A stretch of 64,000 bases of DNA from a bacterium (GTDB lineage: Bacteria; Myxococcota_A; Bradymonadia; Bradymonadales; Bradymonadaceae), in assembly GCA_030427705.1 (NCBI GenBank), contig JAUIBR010000015.1, forward strand, positions 1-64,000, in the 5' to 3' direction. The notes under the pieces are model-generated. The model searched no databases, was not told the origin of the DNA, and saw only the letters and a list, made by a program, of their open reading frames with translations. Of this stretch, positions 57,381 to 64,000 are shown in pieces. How positions within the stretch are numbered: position 1 is the stretch's first letter; each line of letters opens with the position of its first letter. Made by a program: the position numbers and the translations under genes.

Positions 57381-58721
57381 ATGAAAATCCAACGACGAAG
57401 CTTCATGAAAGCGGCATCACTGGCGGGTCTCTCGTTGTTGACGCCTGTCACTTACGAGTCGGTTGCATCTGCAGAAGATCAAGAGAACTTCCAGGGGTTC
57501 GACGGACCGTACTTCATCATGATCAACCTCATTGGAGGCTGGGACGTCACGCGTTTCTGCGACCCAAAGGGGCTTGAACACAGCATCGATCCGTCGAAGG
57601 GCCCCATCAATTGGGGGTTCAGCGAGACTGAGATCATCAACGTTGGCACAGGTGCGCAACCCATCCGGGTCGCACCCGTTGACCAATATGGTGAGTTCTT
57701 CAACGACTATCGAGACCGCGTCACCATCATCAACGGTGTGGACTGCGGGACCAACGGGCATAACCAAGGCGAACGTGTCACCTGGTCGGGTACACTGGAT
57801 CGCGGATGGCCTTCCATCGCGGCGCTGATTGCGGCCGAGAAGTCGAAGCCGCTCGAGATTCCAGTACCTTTCCTGACCTTTGGTGGCTACGACAAGACGG
57901 GGGACCTGATCGTTCCAACACGTCTCCAGAACATGTCGGCGTTCACAAAAGTGACTGCACCGGGCGTGGCTCGATTCGATGGTGACACACCGATAACTTT
58001 CCACGACGACTTCGCGGAGAGTGCGATTCGGCAGGCTGCACAAGGTCGCCTCGCAGCAGCAAGGATGAACGCAACGTTGCCGCGAACGTCCAAGGGGCTC
58101 GACGCATTGTTCACGGCGCGATTGACCGAAGACTATATCGGCCGCGTGATGGACTATTTCGACCCCGCCGCATTTGATGCGCTCGGCAATGGTCGATTGG
58201 ACCAACTACGTAAGCAGGCGATGTTGTCGCTGACCACGTTCGAAGCCGGCGTCGCTGTTTCAGCAAACATGGCGTTCCGTGGCTGGGACACGCACAACAA
58301 CAACATCGACAACACGACCGGCCGGTATACGGAGCTGTTTACGCTGCTGCGTGAGATTCGCCAGATGGCGGAAGCGCGAGGGTTGGGCGATAAGCTCCAC
58401 ATTTTCGTTGGCAGCGATTTTGGTCGAACACCTTACGAGAATGCCACTGCGGGCAAGGACCACTGGGCGGTCGGGAGCTGGATGCATGTGTCGGCCACTC
58501 CGGGTGGTGGTCGCGGAGTATTCGGCGCAACCGATGCACAAATGCGCGGTATGCGGCTCAAATCCGACCTGACGACCGTCGCGCATGACGACATGTCTGG
58601 CGAGAAAGTCACCCCTGGGCTGTTGCACAACGACCTGCGGCGTCTTGCCGGGATTGCCGAAAGTGAGTTCGCTGCGGCGTACCCGCTCGAGGGTGATTTG
58701 GGAGCCCCGATCTTCACATAG
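57381..58721 (+). CDS. DUF1501 family Tat-exported protein
   Basis: 446 aa. ATG at 57381, two bases after the upstream stop, with AGGTGG six bases before it. Twin-arginine signal Q-R-R-S-F-M-K-A-A-S-L-A-G. DUF1501 blocks: M-I-N-L-I-G-G-W-D, R-G-W-D-T-H-N-N-N near residue 300, and F-V-G-S-D-F-G-R-T-P-Y-E-N. G-K-D-H-W-A also fits the alkaline-phosphatase-like sulfatase fold of this family. It is exported folded, probably with a metal, and acts with the DUF1592 partner. Substrate unknown. Confidence 0.9.
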   Translation: MKIQRRSFMKAASLAGLSLLTPVTYESVASAEDQENFQGFDGPYFIMINLIGGWDVTRFCDPKGLEHSIDPSKGPINWGFSETEIINVGTGAQPIRVAPVDQYGEFFNDYRDRVTIINGVDCGTNGHNQGERVTWSGTLDRGWPSIAALIAAEKSKPLEIPVPFLTFGGYDKTGDLIVPTRLQNMSAFTKVTAPGVARFDGDTPITFHDDFAESAIRQAAQGRLAAARMNATLPRTSKGLDALFTARLTEDYIGRVMDYFDPAAFDALGNGRLDQLRKQAMLSLTTFEAGVAVSANMAFRGWDTHNNNIDNTTGRYTELFTLLREIRQMAEARGLGDKLHIFVGSDFGRTPYENATAGKDHWAVGSWMHVSATPGGGRGVFGATDAQMRGMRLKSDLTTVAHDDMSGEKVTPGLLHNDLRRLAGIAESEFAAAYPLEGDLGAPIFT

Positions 58722-58780
58722 TGGGCGATGATGCGAGCGGGCCTTGCGAAGCACCCACCTAATGCGGCTAAAATGCGCGC

Positions 58781-59410
58781 ATGAAGCCTCTACGTCTAAT
58801 GATCTACGATGACACTTGCCGCGGTCGACCAGGCCTTCCTGGGTTGACCCATTCGTGGATTGTGGGCGGCAAGTTTTACAACGTCTTGGGACGACTCGAC
58901 GCTTGGAAGGGTTGTCGAAGTTGGGAAGAGGCGCTCGACTGGCTCGCCACCTTTGAACCAGAGCGTCCGATTGCAGAAGTGCAGTTCTGGGGTCACGGCA
59001 AGTGGGGCAGGGCGATGATCGACAGGCAACGTCTGGACATCACTGACCTCTCACCCGCATCTGCCTTGTTCCATCCGTTACTTAACGTTCGTGCTCGGAT
59101 GACTGGGCCGGACGCGCTTTGGTGGTTTCGGACCTGCGAGACTTTCGGCGCAAAGGTCGGCCATGAGTTCGCCCGAGCGTGGACCGATACTTTGGAATGT
59201 CGCGCAGCCGGCCACACATATATCATCGGCCCCTGGCAGAGCGGTCTGCATGCGCTCAAACCCGGAGACGAGATAGACTGGTCGGTGGATGAGGGTCTCG
59301 TCGAAGGGACACCGGATAGCCCAAAGAAGGCTCTCTGGAGCACCGCCCGAGCGCCCAATACGATTTCTTGTCTCCGAGGCGATGTCCCAAACTGGGCTTG
59401 GACGAAGTGA
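58781..59410 (+). CDS. Hypothetical protein with a possible clan-CD (caspase-like) fold
   Basis: 209 aa, no family recognised. V-Q-F-W-G-H-G-K-W-G (His72) and W-W-F-R-T-C-E-T-F-G (Cys119), followed by F-A-R-A-W-T-D-T-L-E-C and H-T-Y-I-I-G, resemble the His-Gly and Cys ends of consecutive strands. This is the pattern seen in CHAT/DUF4347-type clan-CD cysteine peptidases. The match is by eye only, and strand prediction is needed. No signal peptide. The PlsC gene starts right after its stop, so the two are probably co-transcribed. Confidence 0.65.
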   Translation: MKPLRLMIYDDTCRGRPGLPGLTHSWIVGGKFYNVLGRLDAWKGCRSWEEALDWLATFEPERPIAEVQFWGHGKWGRAMIDRQRLDITDLSPASALFHPLLNVRARMTGPDALWWFRTCETFGAKVGHEFARAWTDTLECRAAGHTYIIGPWQSGLHALKPGDEIDWSVDEGLVEGTPDSPKKALWSTARAPNTISCLRGDVPNWAWTK

Positions 59411-59414
59411 AGCA

Positions 59415-60173
59415 ATGGTGAAGCCCCTCGTAAAATCCGTCGTGGACCCGGTTGGGACCGCCCGCGTCGCCAAACGTCTGGCTTCATTTGTGGGGCTGAC
59501 GACGGTGCACCTGCGCAAAGTTCCCGAGGACGTTTCGCAGGAGCATATGAACGTGCTCGCGAACATTTGGGCGAACGAGCTTGTTAAGGGAATGGGCCTT
59601 CGGCTGGATATCGGCGGATCGCGACCAGATGACACGGGCTATCTGTTGATTTCGAACCACCGCTCGTACGTCGATATCATCGCACTTCTGGCATCGACGC
59701 CTTGTTGCTTCCTGGCGAAAGGCGACGTTGCCGATTGGCCAGTCCTTGGCCGTGCGGCCGTGCGGGCCGGCACGGTGTTCGTGGAGCGCAACGCGAACGA
59801 CAGCAGAAAGGCTGCTCGCGACGCGATGGCTGGATTACTTGAGGCAGGGCACACGGTCGTTGTCTTCCCCGAAGGAACGACGTTTCCGGGGCCTGGCTGC
59901 AACGATTTTCGGCGCGGTTCTTTCGAGGTCGCAGCTGAGGTAGGCGCGCCGGTGCTACCCGTAGCAATTGAGTATGGCCACCCAGATGACGCGTGGGGTG
60001 ATGAATCGTTTGTGGAACACTTCAATGAACGGTTTCGGCAGCCAAAACTTGGCATTAATCTCCATTTTGGGCCGGCGGTTGACTCAACGGACCCCGACAC
60101 CCTAATGACGGACACCAGAGATTGGATTGACGCTCGCCTCCACAAGTTGTGGAACGAGCTCGGGCATAAGTAG
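59415..60173 (+). CDS. 1-acyl-sn-glycerol-3-phosphate acyltransferase family protein (PlsC-like)
   Basis: 252 aa. Start ATG at 59415 near the upstream stop; the frame is open further up but only over the previous gene. Motif I N-H-R-S-Y-V-D (His-x4-Asp catalytic pair), motif II-like F-V-E-R-N, motif III F-P-E-G-T-T, motif IV V-L-P-V-A-I-E-Y. It acylates lysophosphatidate or a related lysolipid at the membrane. The VOC gene begins 8 bp downstream. Confidence 0.9.
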   Translation: MVKPLVKSVVDPVGTARVAKRLASFVGLTTVHLRKVPEDVSQEHMNVLANIWANELVKGMGLRLDIGGSRPDDTGYLLISNHRSYVDIIALLASTPCCFLAKGDVADWPVLGRAAVRAGTVFVERNANDSRKAARDAMAGLLEAGHTVVVFPEGTTFPGPGCNDFRRGSFEVAAEVGAPVLPVAIEYGHPDDAWGDESFVEHFNERFRQPKLGINLHFGPAVDSTDPDTLMTDTRDWIDARLHKLWNELGHK

Positions 60174-60181
60174 GAAAACAT

Positions 60182-60568
60182 ATGCGAAGCGAACCCATGA
60201 TTGCAGTCGACGATGTGCAGGCCAGCTCGGCTTGGTACTGCGCGCTTTTGAGTGCTGAGCATGACCATGACTCCGATGAGTTTGACCGCATTCTGAAAGA
60301 CGGTCAGCTATTGCTCATGCTCCACCACTGGGGCAGCGACGAGCATGGCGGCAGCATGTTCGAGAAAGGGAAGGGCAATCCCGGAAACGGGGTCGTGCTT
60401 TGGTTCTTGGTACCGGACCTGGACCTGGTGTTCGAAAAGGCGAAGTCGATGGGCGCGCATATTGTGACTGAGCCTTTCGAGAACCCGCTCGCACATTGGC
60501 GCGAGTTCTCGTTGCGCGACCCGGACGGCTACACGCTCGCGATCGCTGAAGCGACGTGGGAAGACTGA
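60182..60568 (+). CDS. VOC (glyoxalase/bleomycin-resistance-like) family protein
   Basis: 128 aa. AGGA upstream of the ATG. Two beta-alpha-beta-beta-beta modules: I-A-V-D-D-V-Q-A-S-S-A-W-Y opens the first, V-L-W-F-L-V-P-D-L-D-L-V-F-E-K-A the second, and F-S-L-R-D-P-D-G-Y-T-L is the usual final motif. Substrate unknown. TGATG overlap with the following glycosidase gene. Confidence 0.87.
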   Translation: MRSEPMIAVDDVQASSAWYCALLSAEHDHDSDEFDRILKDGQLLLMLHHWGSDEHGGSMFEKGKGNPGNGVVLWFLVPDLDLVFEKAKSMGAHIVTEPFENPLAHWREFSLRDPDGYTLAIAEATWED

Positions 60569-63500
60569 TGCGCCGTATCTGCCTTCTTGTAAGTCTTTTA
60601 GCCGTTTTGGGATGTGAAACATCAGAATCCGACCCCGGTCCAGGAAGTGACGTTGGGGTTGAGGACATGACAGACATGGCGACCGACTCTGATACCAACA
60701 ACGTGAACAATGACCTGGGCAGCGTCAGGCTGGAAGCGTTGGACGCCGTCGTCACAGTCAATGTTCGCGGCGGTACACTTCGCACCTATGAATTCAGGAC
60801 GACCGCTACGCTGCGCGACGGGGTGTCCCAAACGCGCACTGTCACTGAACTTGCGGACGACCCTCGACTACGTTCAGGGGACCTTCTGTGGGACGCCGTG
60901 TTCGCCATGGCGGTCGAAGAGGCTCGCCAGAACAGCGTCGAGACGATCACGGATGGGGCGTTCAACAACGGTCAGGGCGTCTCGTGCTCATGCTACGAAA
61001 CCGGCGAAAAATGGAACTACGTCTGGACACGTGACATTGGATACGCGGTCGATCTGGGCCTCATCTGGCTAGACCCCTCTCGCGCGCGCCGGTCCCTTGA
61101 ATTTAAGTTGTCAGAGCGCAAAGGCGGCGGCGGAGTCGAGATTATTCAAGACACAGGCACTGGGGGTTCCTGGCCTGTGTCGTCTGACCGCGTCGTATGG
61201 GCAATCGGAGCACGTGCCCTGATTCCGCATTTGAGCGGTCAGGAGCGCACAGACTTTGAAGAATTGGCGTTCGAAGCGCTGAAAAACACCTTGGAAACGG
61301 ACCGAATCGCAGTGTTTGACCCTGTGTCAGGTCTGTATCGCGGTGAAACCTCGTTCTTGGATTGGCGCGAGCAGACCTACCCGAGCTGGACGTCAAACAA
61401 CTTTAACTACATCGCCGGGTCGAAGTCGCTTTCGACCAATATCGCACACATGGTGGCGATGGAGCTGGCCGCTGAACTGGCTGCGGAGCACGGAACCCAA
61501 GCCGATGTCGACCGATACGGCGCGTGGGCGTCAGATCTTCGCGGCACGATTGAGACATCGTTCTATTCGGAAGCAGACCAAATGCCGGTCAGCTATATCG
61601 GTGATGAATTCGACCCAACGCGAGTGCGGCGATTCGATGCTTTGGCAATTGCACAAGCGCATCTGAATGGTGTCAGCTTTCCGAATGGCATCATGAACTA
61701 CCCACCCGGTGAATTGGGTCCAGCGGTGGTTCATCCGCAGCTTCCAGGAGTCCCGATTTACCATAACCGTGGGTCTTGGCCGTTTGTGACTGCCTACCTG
61801 GGTTTGGCTGCTCGTGGCGAGGATGTGAAGCATTCGAATCGTTTCTTCCAGTCCATGTTGACCGCTGCGGCCTTGAATCTCTCGCATATGGAGAACTATG
61901 AGCACTCCGCGTTGGTGCCGTCCTACGATGATGGCGCCCTCAGCGGCCCGGTTGTGAATTCAAGGCGGCAACTCTGGTCTGTGGCTGGGTTTGTCGGTGC
62001 GGTGGTGCAAGGCATTGTTGGGGTCAGGTCAACCGAGGCTGGGCTAGCGGTCGACCCCAAGTTTGACCCCACGATTTTTGCGAACGCCGAAAATGGTCGG
62101 GCCAGCGAGGTGCGACTCGAGAATCTGCTAACGCCAAATGGCCGGGTGAATCTCGTTTTGTCATTGGGCGACAGCACAGGCGTTATCAATGGTGGAAGCA
62201 CCGTGCCGTGGGCTGAGGTAGTCGATGGTGCATCGCTGGAAATCGAGGTTAATTCTGGAGTTGAGAACACAAACTGGGAGTTTTCTGACGATTCGACGGC
62301 GGCTTCTGAGGTCGGTGTGTCCGTCAACGCAAACGCGGTGTCTGTCACCGCGGCCGCTGACATCTACCGGGACGGCGAGCGGGTGGCGAGCGCTGATGGA
62401 ACGTGGACGGATGCTGCGCCTCAGTCCGGCGTTTCGCACTGCTATTCTGCGGCTCCCGTGGGTGCCAGCCACAGTCAAGCAGGTTGCAATTGGGGGCCTT
62501 CGATTGAGCGCCGCGTGGCTGAGTTCCCAGCGGACACATTTGTGGCCGATGGCGGAACATGGGGGCAGTCCGGTGGCCGCGGACATTGGGTGGACTGGGG
62601 CGACCCAGACCACACATTGACTTCACCTATCGTGGTGGCACGGCATACCGGTGAGCACTGGTTCCAATGGACCTACTCCAACGGCGCAGGTCCTCTGAAC
62701 ACGGGTATTTCTGCGGCCGTGAAGATGATGCGACTCATCGATGCAAACACAGGGCAAACGGTCGCTGAACGTGTGATGAGCTTCCCGCACACGCCATCCT
62801 GGTCTGATTGGCAGGACTCCCAGGTGTTAACGGCAGACCTGACCGCTGGGCAGCCAGTCTATGTCCAGCTCACTGATTTCCAGAACATGAGCTATTTTGA
62901 GCACTTTCGGCCTTACACGGGAGGCGCAGGCGGCGGCGACTCGACGTTCAATCGCGTCAATTTGGCGGCGTTGAAAGTGCTAGTGAAATCCGGTGTGCAC
63001 GACGCGTCGATTGGCGAACGGGTGTCATTCGACGGCACGACGGACATCGATGCCTTCGACGTCCAGCAGGTCCTCACGCCGGGCGTGCCTACTGGCAGTT
63101 CGGACCTATTCGCCTTTGATTGGGATGCCGACTATTTCTACATCGCCATCCGCTCTGACTCACTCGCAAGCGACTACAAAGCCGCGTTCATTTACCTGGA
63201 AGGTGCCGAGGCGTTGACAGCAGCAACACCGTCCAACGGCAGTGAATATAGCAATCAAACACCGTCACTTCCCTTCACGCCAACGCACCAGATTTCCCTT
63301 CGCCAGCTGGACGATGATGGCTCGCAATCTGGCGCTTGGAATGGCGTCTGGGAGAATGAAATGGATGTTTTTCAACGGGTTGCAAGATCCTATGAGGAAA
63401 AATACAACTCCGCGTCACGCACGATATCGGTCAAGATTCCTAGGGCGTACGTCCCAGGTCGCTACCTGCGACTGGCTGCGCATATCGTACACGCGGAGCC

Positions 63501-63618
63501 CGGCAATGAATGGAAGGCCACTGTCCCTGCATCGCACACTCCCTGGGCCGCGGGTGGCGGTTACTACGAGATCGACACCGCGGGTGGCCACTCTGTGGCC
63601 AATTGGGTTGAGCGTTAG
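60568..63618 (+). CDS. Six-hairpin glycosidase-like lipoprotein with C-terminal carbohydrate-binding region
   Basis: 1016 aa from the ATG at 60568 (TGATG overlap). Lipobox L-A-V-L-G-C, then an Asn/Asp-rich spacer. Residues about 75-510 look like an (alpha/alpha)6 barrel: W-N-Y-V-W-T-R-D-I-G-Y-A-V-D, T-G-T-G-G-S-W-P-V, Y-N-Y-I-A-G-type segments and H-N-R-G-S-W-P-F-V-T-A-Y-L. This is the glucoamylase/debranching-like arrangement. The remaining 500 residues contain beta-rich domains, one like a CBM9-type module (F-D-W-D-A-D-Y-F-Y-I-A-I-R). Predicted extracellular glycan hydrolase; linkage unknown. Repeat copy J is in frame near the C-terminus. Confidence 0.8.
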   Translation: MRRICLLVSLLAVLGCETSESDPGPGSDVGVEDMTDMATDSDTNNVNNDLGSVRLEALDAVVTVNVRGGTLRTYEFRTTATLRDGVSQTRTVTELADDPRLRSGDLLWDAVFAMAVEEARQNSVETITDGAFNNGQGVSCSCYETGEKWNYVWTRDIGYAVDLGLIWLDPSRARRSLEFKLSERKGGGGVEIIQDTGTGGSWPVSSDRVVWAIGARALIPHLSGQERTDFEELAFEALKNTLETDRIAVFDPVSGLYRGETSFLDWREQTYPSWTSNNFNYIAGSKSLSTNIAHMVAMELAAELAAEHGTQADVDRYGAWASDLRGTIETSFYSEADQMPVSYIGDEFDPTRVRRFDALAIAQAHLNGVSFPNGIMNYPPGELGPAVVHPQLPGVPIYHNRGSWPFVTAYLGLAARGEDVKHSNRFFQSMLTAAALNLSHMENYEHSALVPSYDDGALSGPVVNSRRQLWSVAGFVGAVVQGIVGVRSTEAGLAVDPKFDPTIFANAENGRASEVRLENLLTPNGRVNLVLSLGDSTGVINGGSTVPWAEVVDGASLEIEVNSGVENTNWEFSDDSTAASEVGVSVNANAVSVTAAADIYRDGERVASADGTWTDAAPQSGVSHCYSAAPVGASHSQAGCNWGPSIERRVAEFPADTFVADGGTWGQSGGRGHWVDWGDPDHTLTSPIVVARHTGEHWFQWTYSNGAGPLNTGISAAVKMMRLIDANTGQTVAERVMSFPHTPSWSDWQDSQVLTADLTAGQPVYVQLTDFQNMSYFEHFRPYTGGAGGGDSTFNRVNLAALKVLVKSGVHDASIGERVSFDGTTDIDAFDVQQVLTPGVPTGSSDLFAFDWDADYFYIAIRSDSLASDYKAAFIYLEGAEALTAATPSNGSEYSNQTPSLPFTPTHQISLRQLDDDGSQSGAWNGVWENEMDVFQRVARSYEEKYNSASRTISVKIPRAYVPGRYLRLAAHIVHAEPGNEWKATVPASHTPWAAGGGYYEIDTAGGHSVANWVER
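63378..63407 (+). repeat. Dispersed 30-bp palindromic element, copy J
   Basis: GGTTGCAAGATCCTATGAGG followed by AAAAATACAA, within the glycosidase gene, encoding R-V-A-R-S-Y-E-E-K-Y in the C-terminal binding domain. The left half is very close to copies E and F. Confidence 0.75.
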
Positions 63619-63999
63619 TCACTCTTCTTCGTCGGCGAAGTGCAGCGTTGCGAATTTGGTGTCCTTGAACCGGAGGAAAGGGCGCTCGAAGTGTCGGAAC
63701 GATAACTCGCTGATAACGAGTGTGCTCAATAGAACCGAGCTGTACGCGGCCACGTGGTAGGCCACCCCCGTCCTCAGTTCCAAGACTGAGTGGATGAACG
63801 CAAAACTGAAGTACATCATCAGCGGGTGGTACATGTAGACGCCATACGATACTGCGCCCAGTCTGCCCAAGGGTTTGGAGCTCATTCGCAGTCTGGAATC
63901 CGTGGTTTGCGTCAGGATTACCCCCAAAAACGCCAATCCGATCCAATAGTGGCCATGATGAACTTTGACGGTCAGCAGACCTATCGTGGCAAACACGAT
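63619..63999 (-). CDS. Acyltransferase family 3 (OafA/YrhL-like) membrane protein, C-terminal part
   Basis: The frame is open to the right window edge, so the N-terminus is missing; 126 residues are visible. Hydrophobic helices include F-A-T-I-G-L-L-T-V, G-L-A-F-L-G-V-I-L and V-L-L-S-T-L-V-I-S-E-L. G-A-V-S-Y-G-V-Y-M-Y-H-P-L-M and S-F-R-H-F-E-R-P-F, near the end, are diagnostic of the OafA C-terminus. O-acylates surface polysaccharide or peptidoglycan sugars. Its stop (TGA) abuts the stop of the convergent glycosidase gene. Confidence 0.87.
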   Translation of the reverse strand: MVFATIGLLTVKVHHGHYWIGLAFLGVILTQTTDSRLRMSSKPLGRLGAVSYGVYMYHPLMMYFSFAFIHSVLELRTGVAYHVAAYSSVLLSTLVISELSFRHFERPFLRFKDTKFATLHFADEEE

Positions 64000-64000
64000 C

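Noticed and set aside
1-64000. CRISPR arrays, rRNA, tRNA clusters, riboswitches, prophage genes
   Set aside because: No regularly spaced repeats, rRNA or tRNA signatures, riboswitch cores or phage structural genes were seen on either strand; apart from tmRNA no RNA gene could be supported.

Overview
The window looks like chromosomal DNA from a delta-proteobacterial lineage in the Myxococcota/Bradymonadales neighbourhood. The evidence is the moderate GC content, Hanks-type Ser/Thr kinases (one fused to an AAA-TPR module), and two proteins ending in a MYXO-CTERM-like tail (Cys, hydrophobic helix, Arg cluster). There are also twelve predicted lipoproteins, many with low-complexity Asn-Asn-X or Asp-Met-Gly spacers after the lipobox Cys, and DUF1592/DUF1501-type secreted proteins. 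The genus assignment is inference; no rRNA is present. Coding density is very high and no gene-free stretch exceeds about 275 bp.

Layout. 1-11 kb: the 3' part of an M16 peptidase, a STAND ATPase with a C-terminal winged helix, a two-gene operon preceded by three 10-bp direct repeats, a REP-associated tyrosine transposase (RAYT), a Sel1 lipoprotein, a methyltransferase, a truncated RecG-like ATP-binding protein, a GNAT and a dCMP deaminase. 11-14 kb: a Cpx-like operon (Spy/CpxP-type lipoprotein, response regulator, kinase). 14-25 kb: lipoproteins (Ig-like, P460, SGNH, SMP-30, RCC1), a CocE-type hydrolase, TerB-like and TatD proteins. 25-34 kb: two Ser/Thr kinases around a TetR regulator, a large lipoprotein and a GST. 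34-44 kb: a POT transporter, a serine hydrolase, small enzymes, a transglutaminase-like membrane protein, htpG and an M23 peptidase. 44-48 kb: a DUF1641-SQR sulfide oxidation pair behind a candidate sigma-54 promoter, a catalytically dead trypsin-like surface protein, and tmRNA. 48-54.4 kb: two divergent operons for a predicted amino-sugar/lipid-carrier modification. 54.6-64 kb: a heme/Tat DUF1592-DUF1501 pair, a possible clan-CD-fold protein, PlsC, a VOC protein, a large six-hairpin glycosidase lipoprotein and the end of an acyltransferase-3 gene.

The most unusual signal is a dispersed element of about 30 bp with core TCCTNTGAGG, inside a TTCCT/AGGAA palindrome preceded by TTRYRR. Ten copies keep the core exactly and one is diverged; about 0.5 exact matches to the nine fixed bases would be expected by chance in 64 kb. 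Six of the ten lie in the first 10 kb around the RAYT gene, one directly upstream of it. Nine of ten are on the + strand. Copies occur between genes and inside genes in several reading frames, so the conservation is at the DNA level. I read it as a candidate REP-RAYT family, with a polar chromosome motif or an uptake sequence as alternatives.

A second pattern is that all nine convergent protein-coding junctions abut or overlap (gap of 4 bp or less), and four share a palindromic 4-bp stop (YTAR). No classical terminators separate them.
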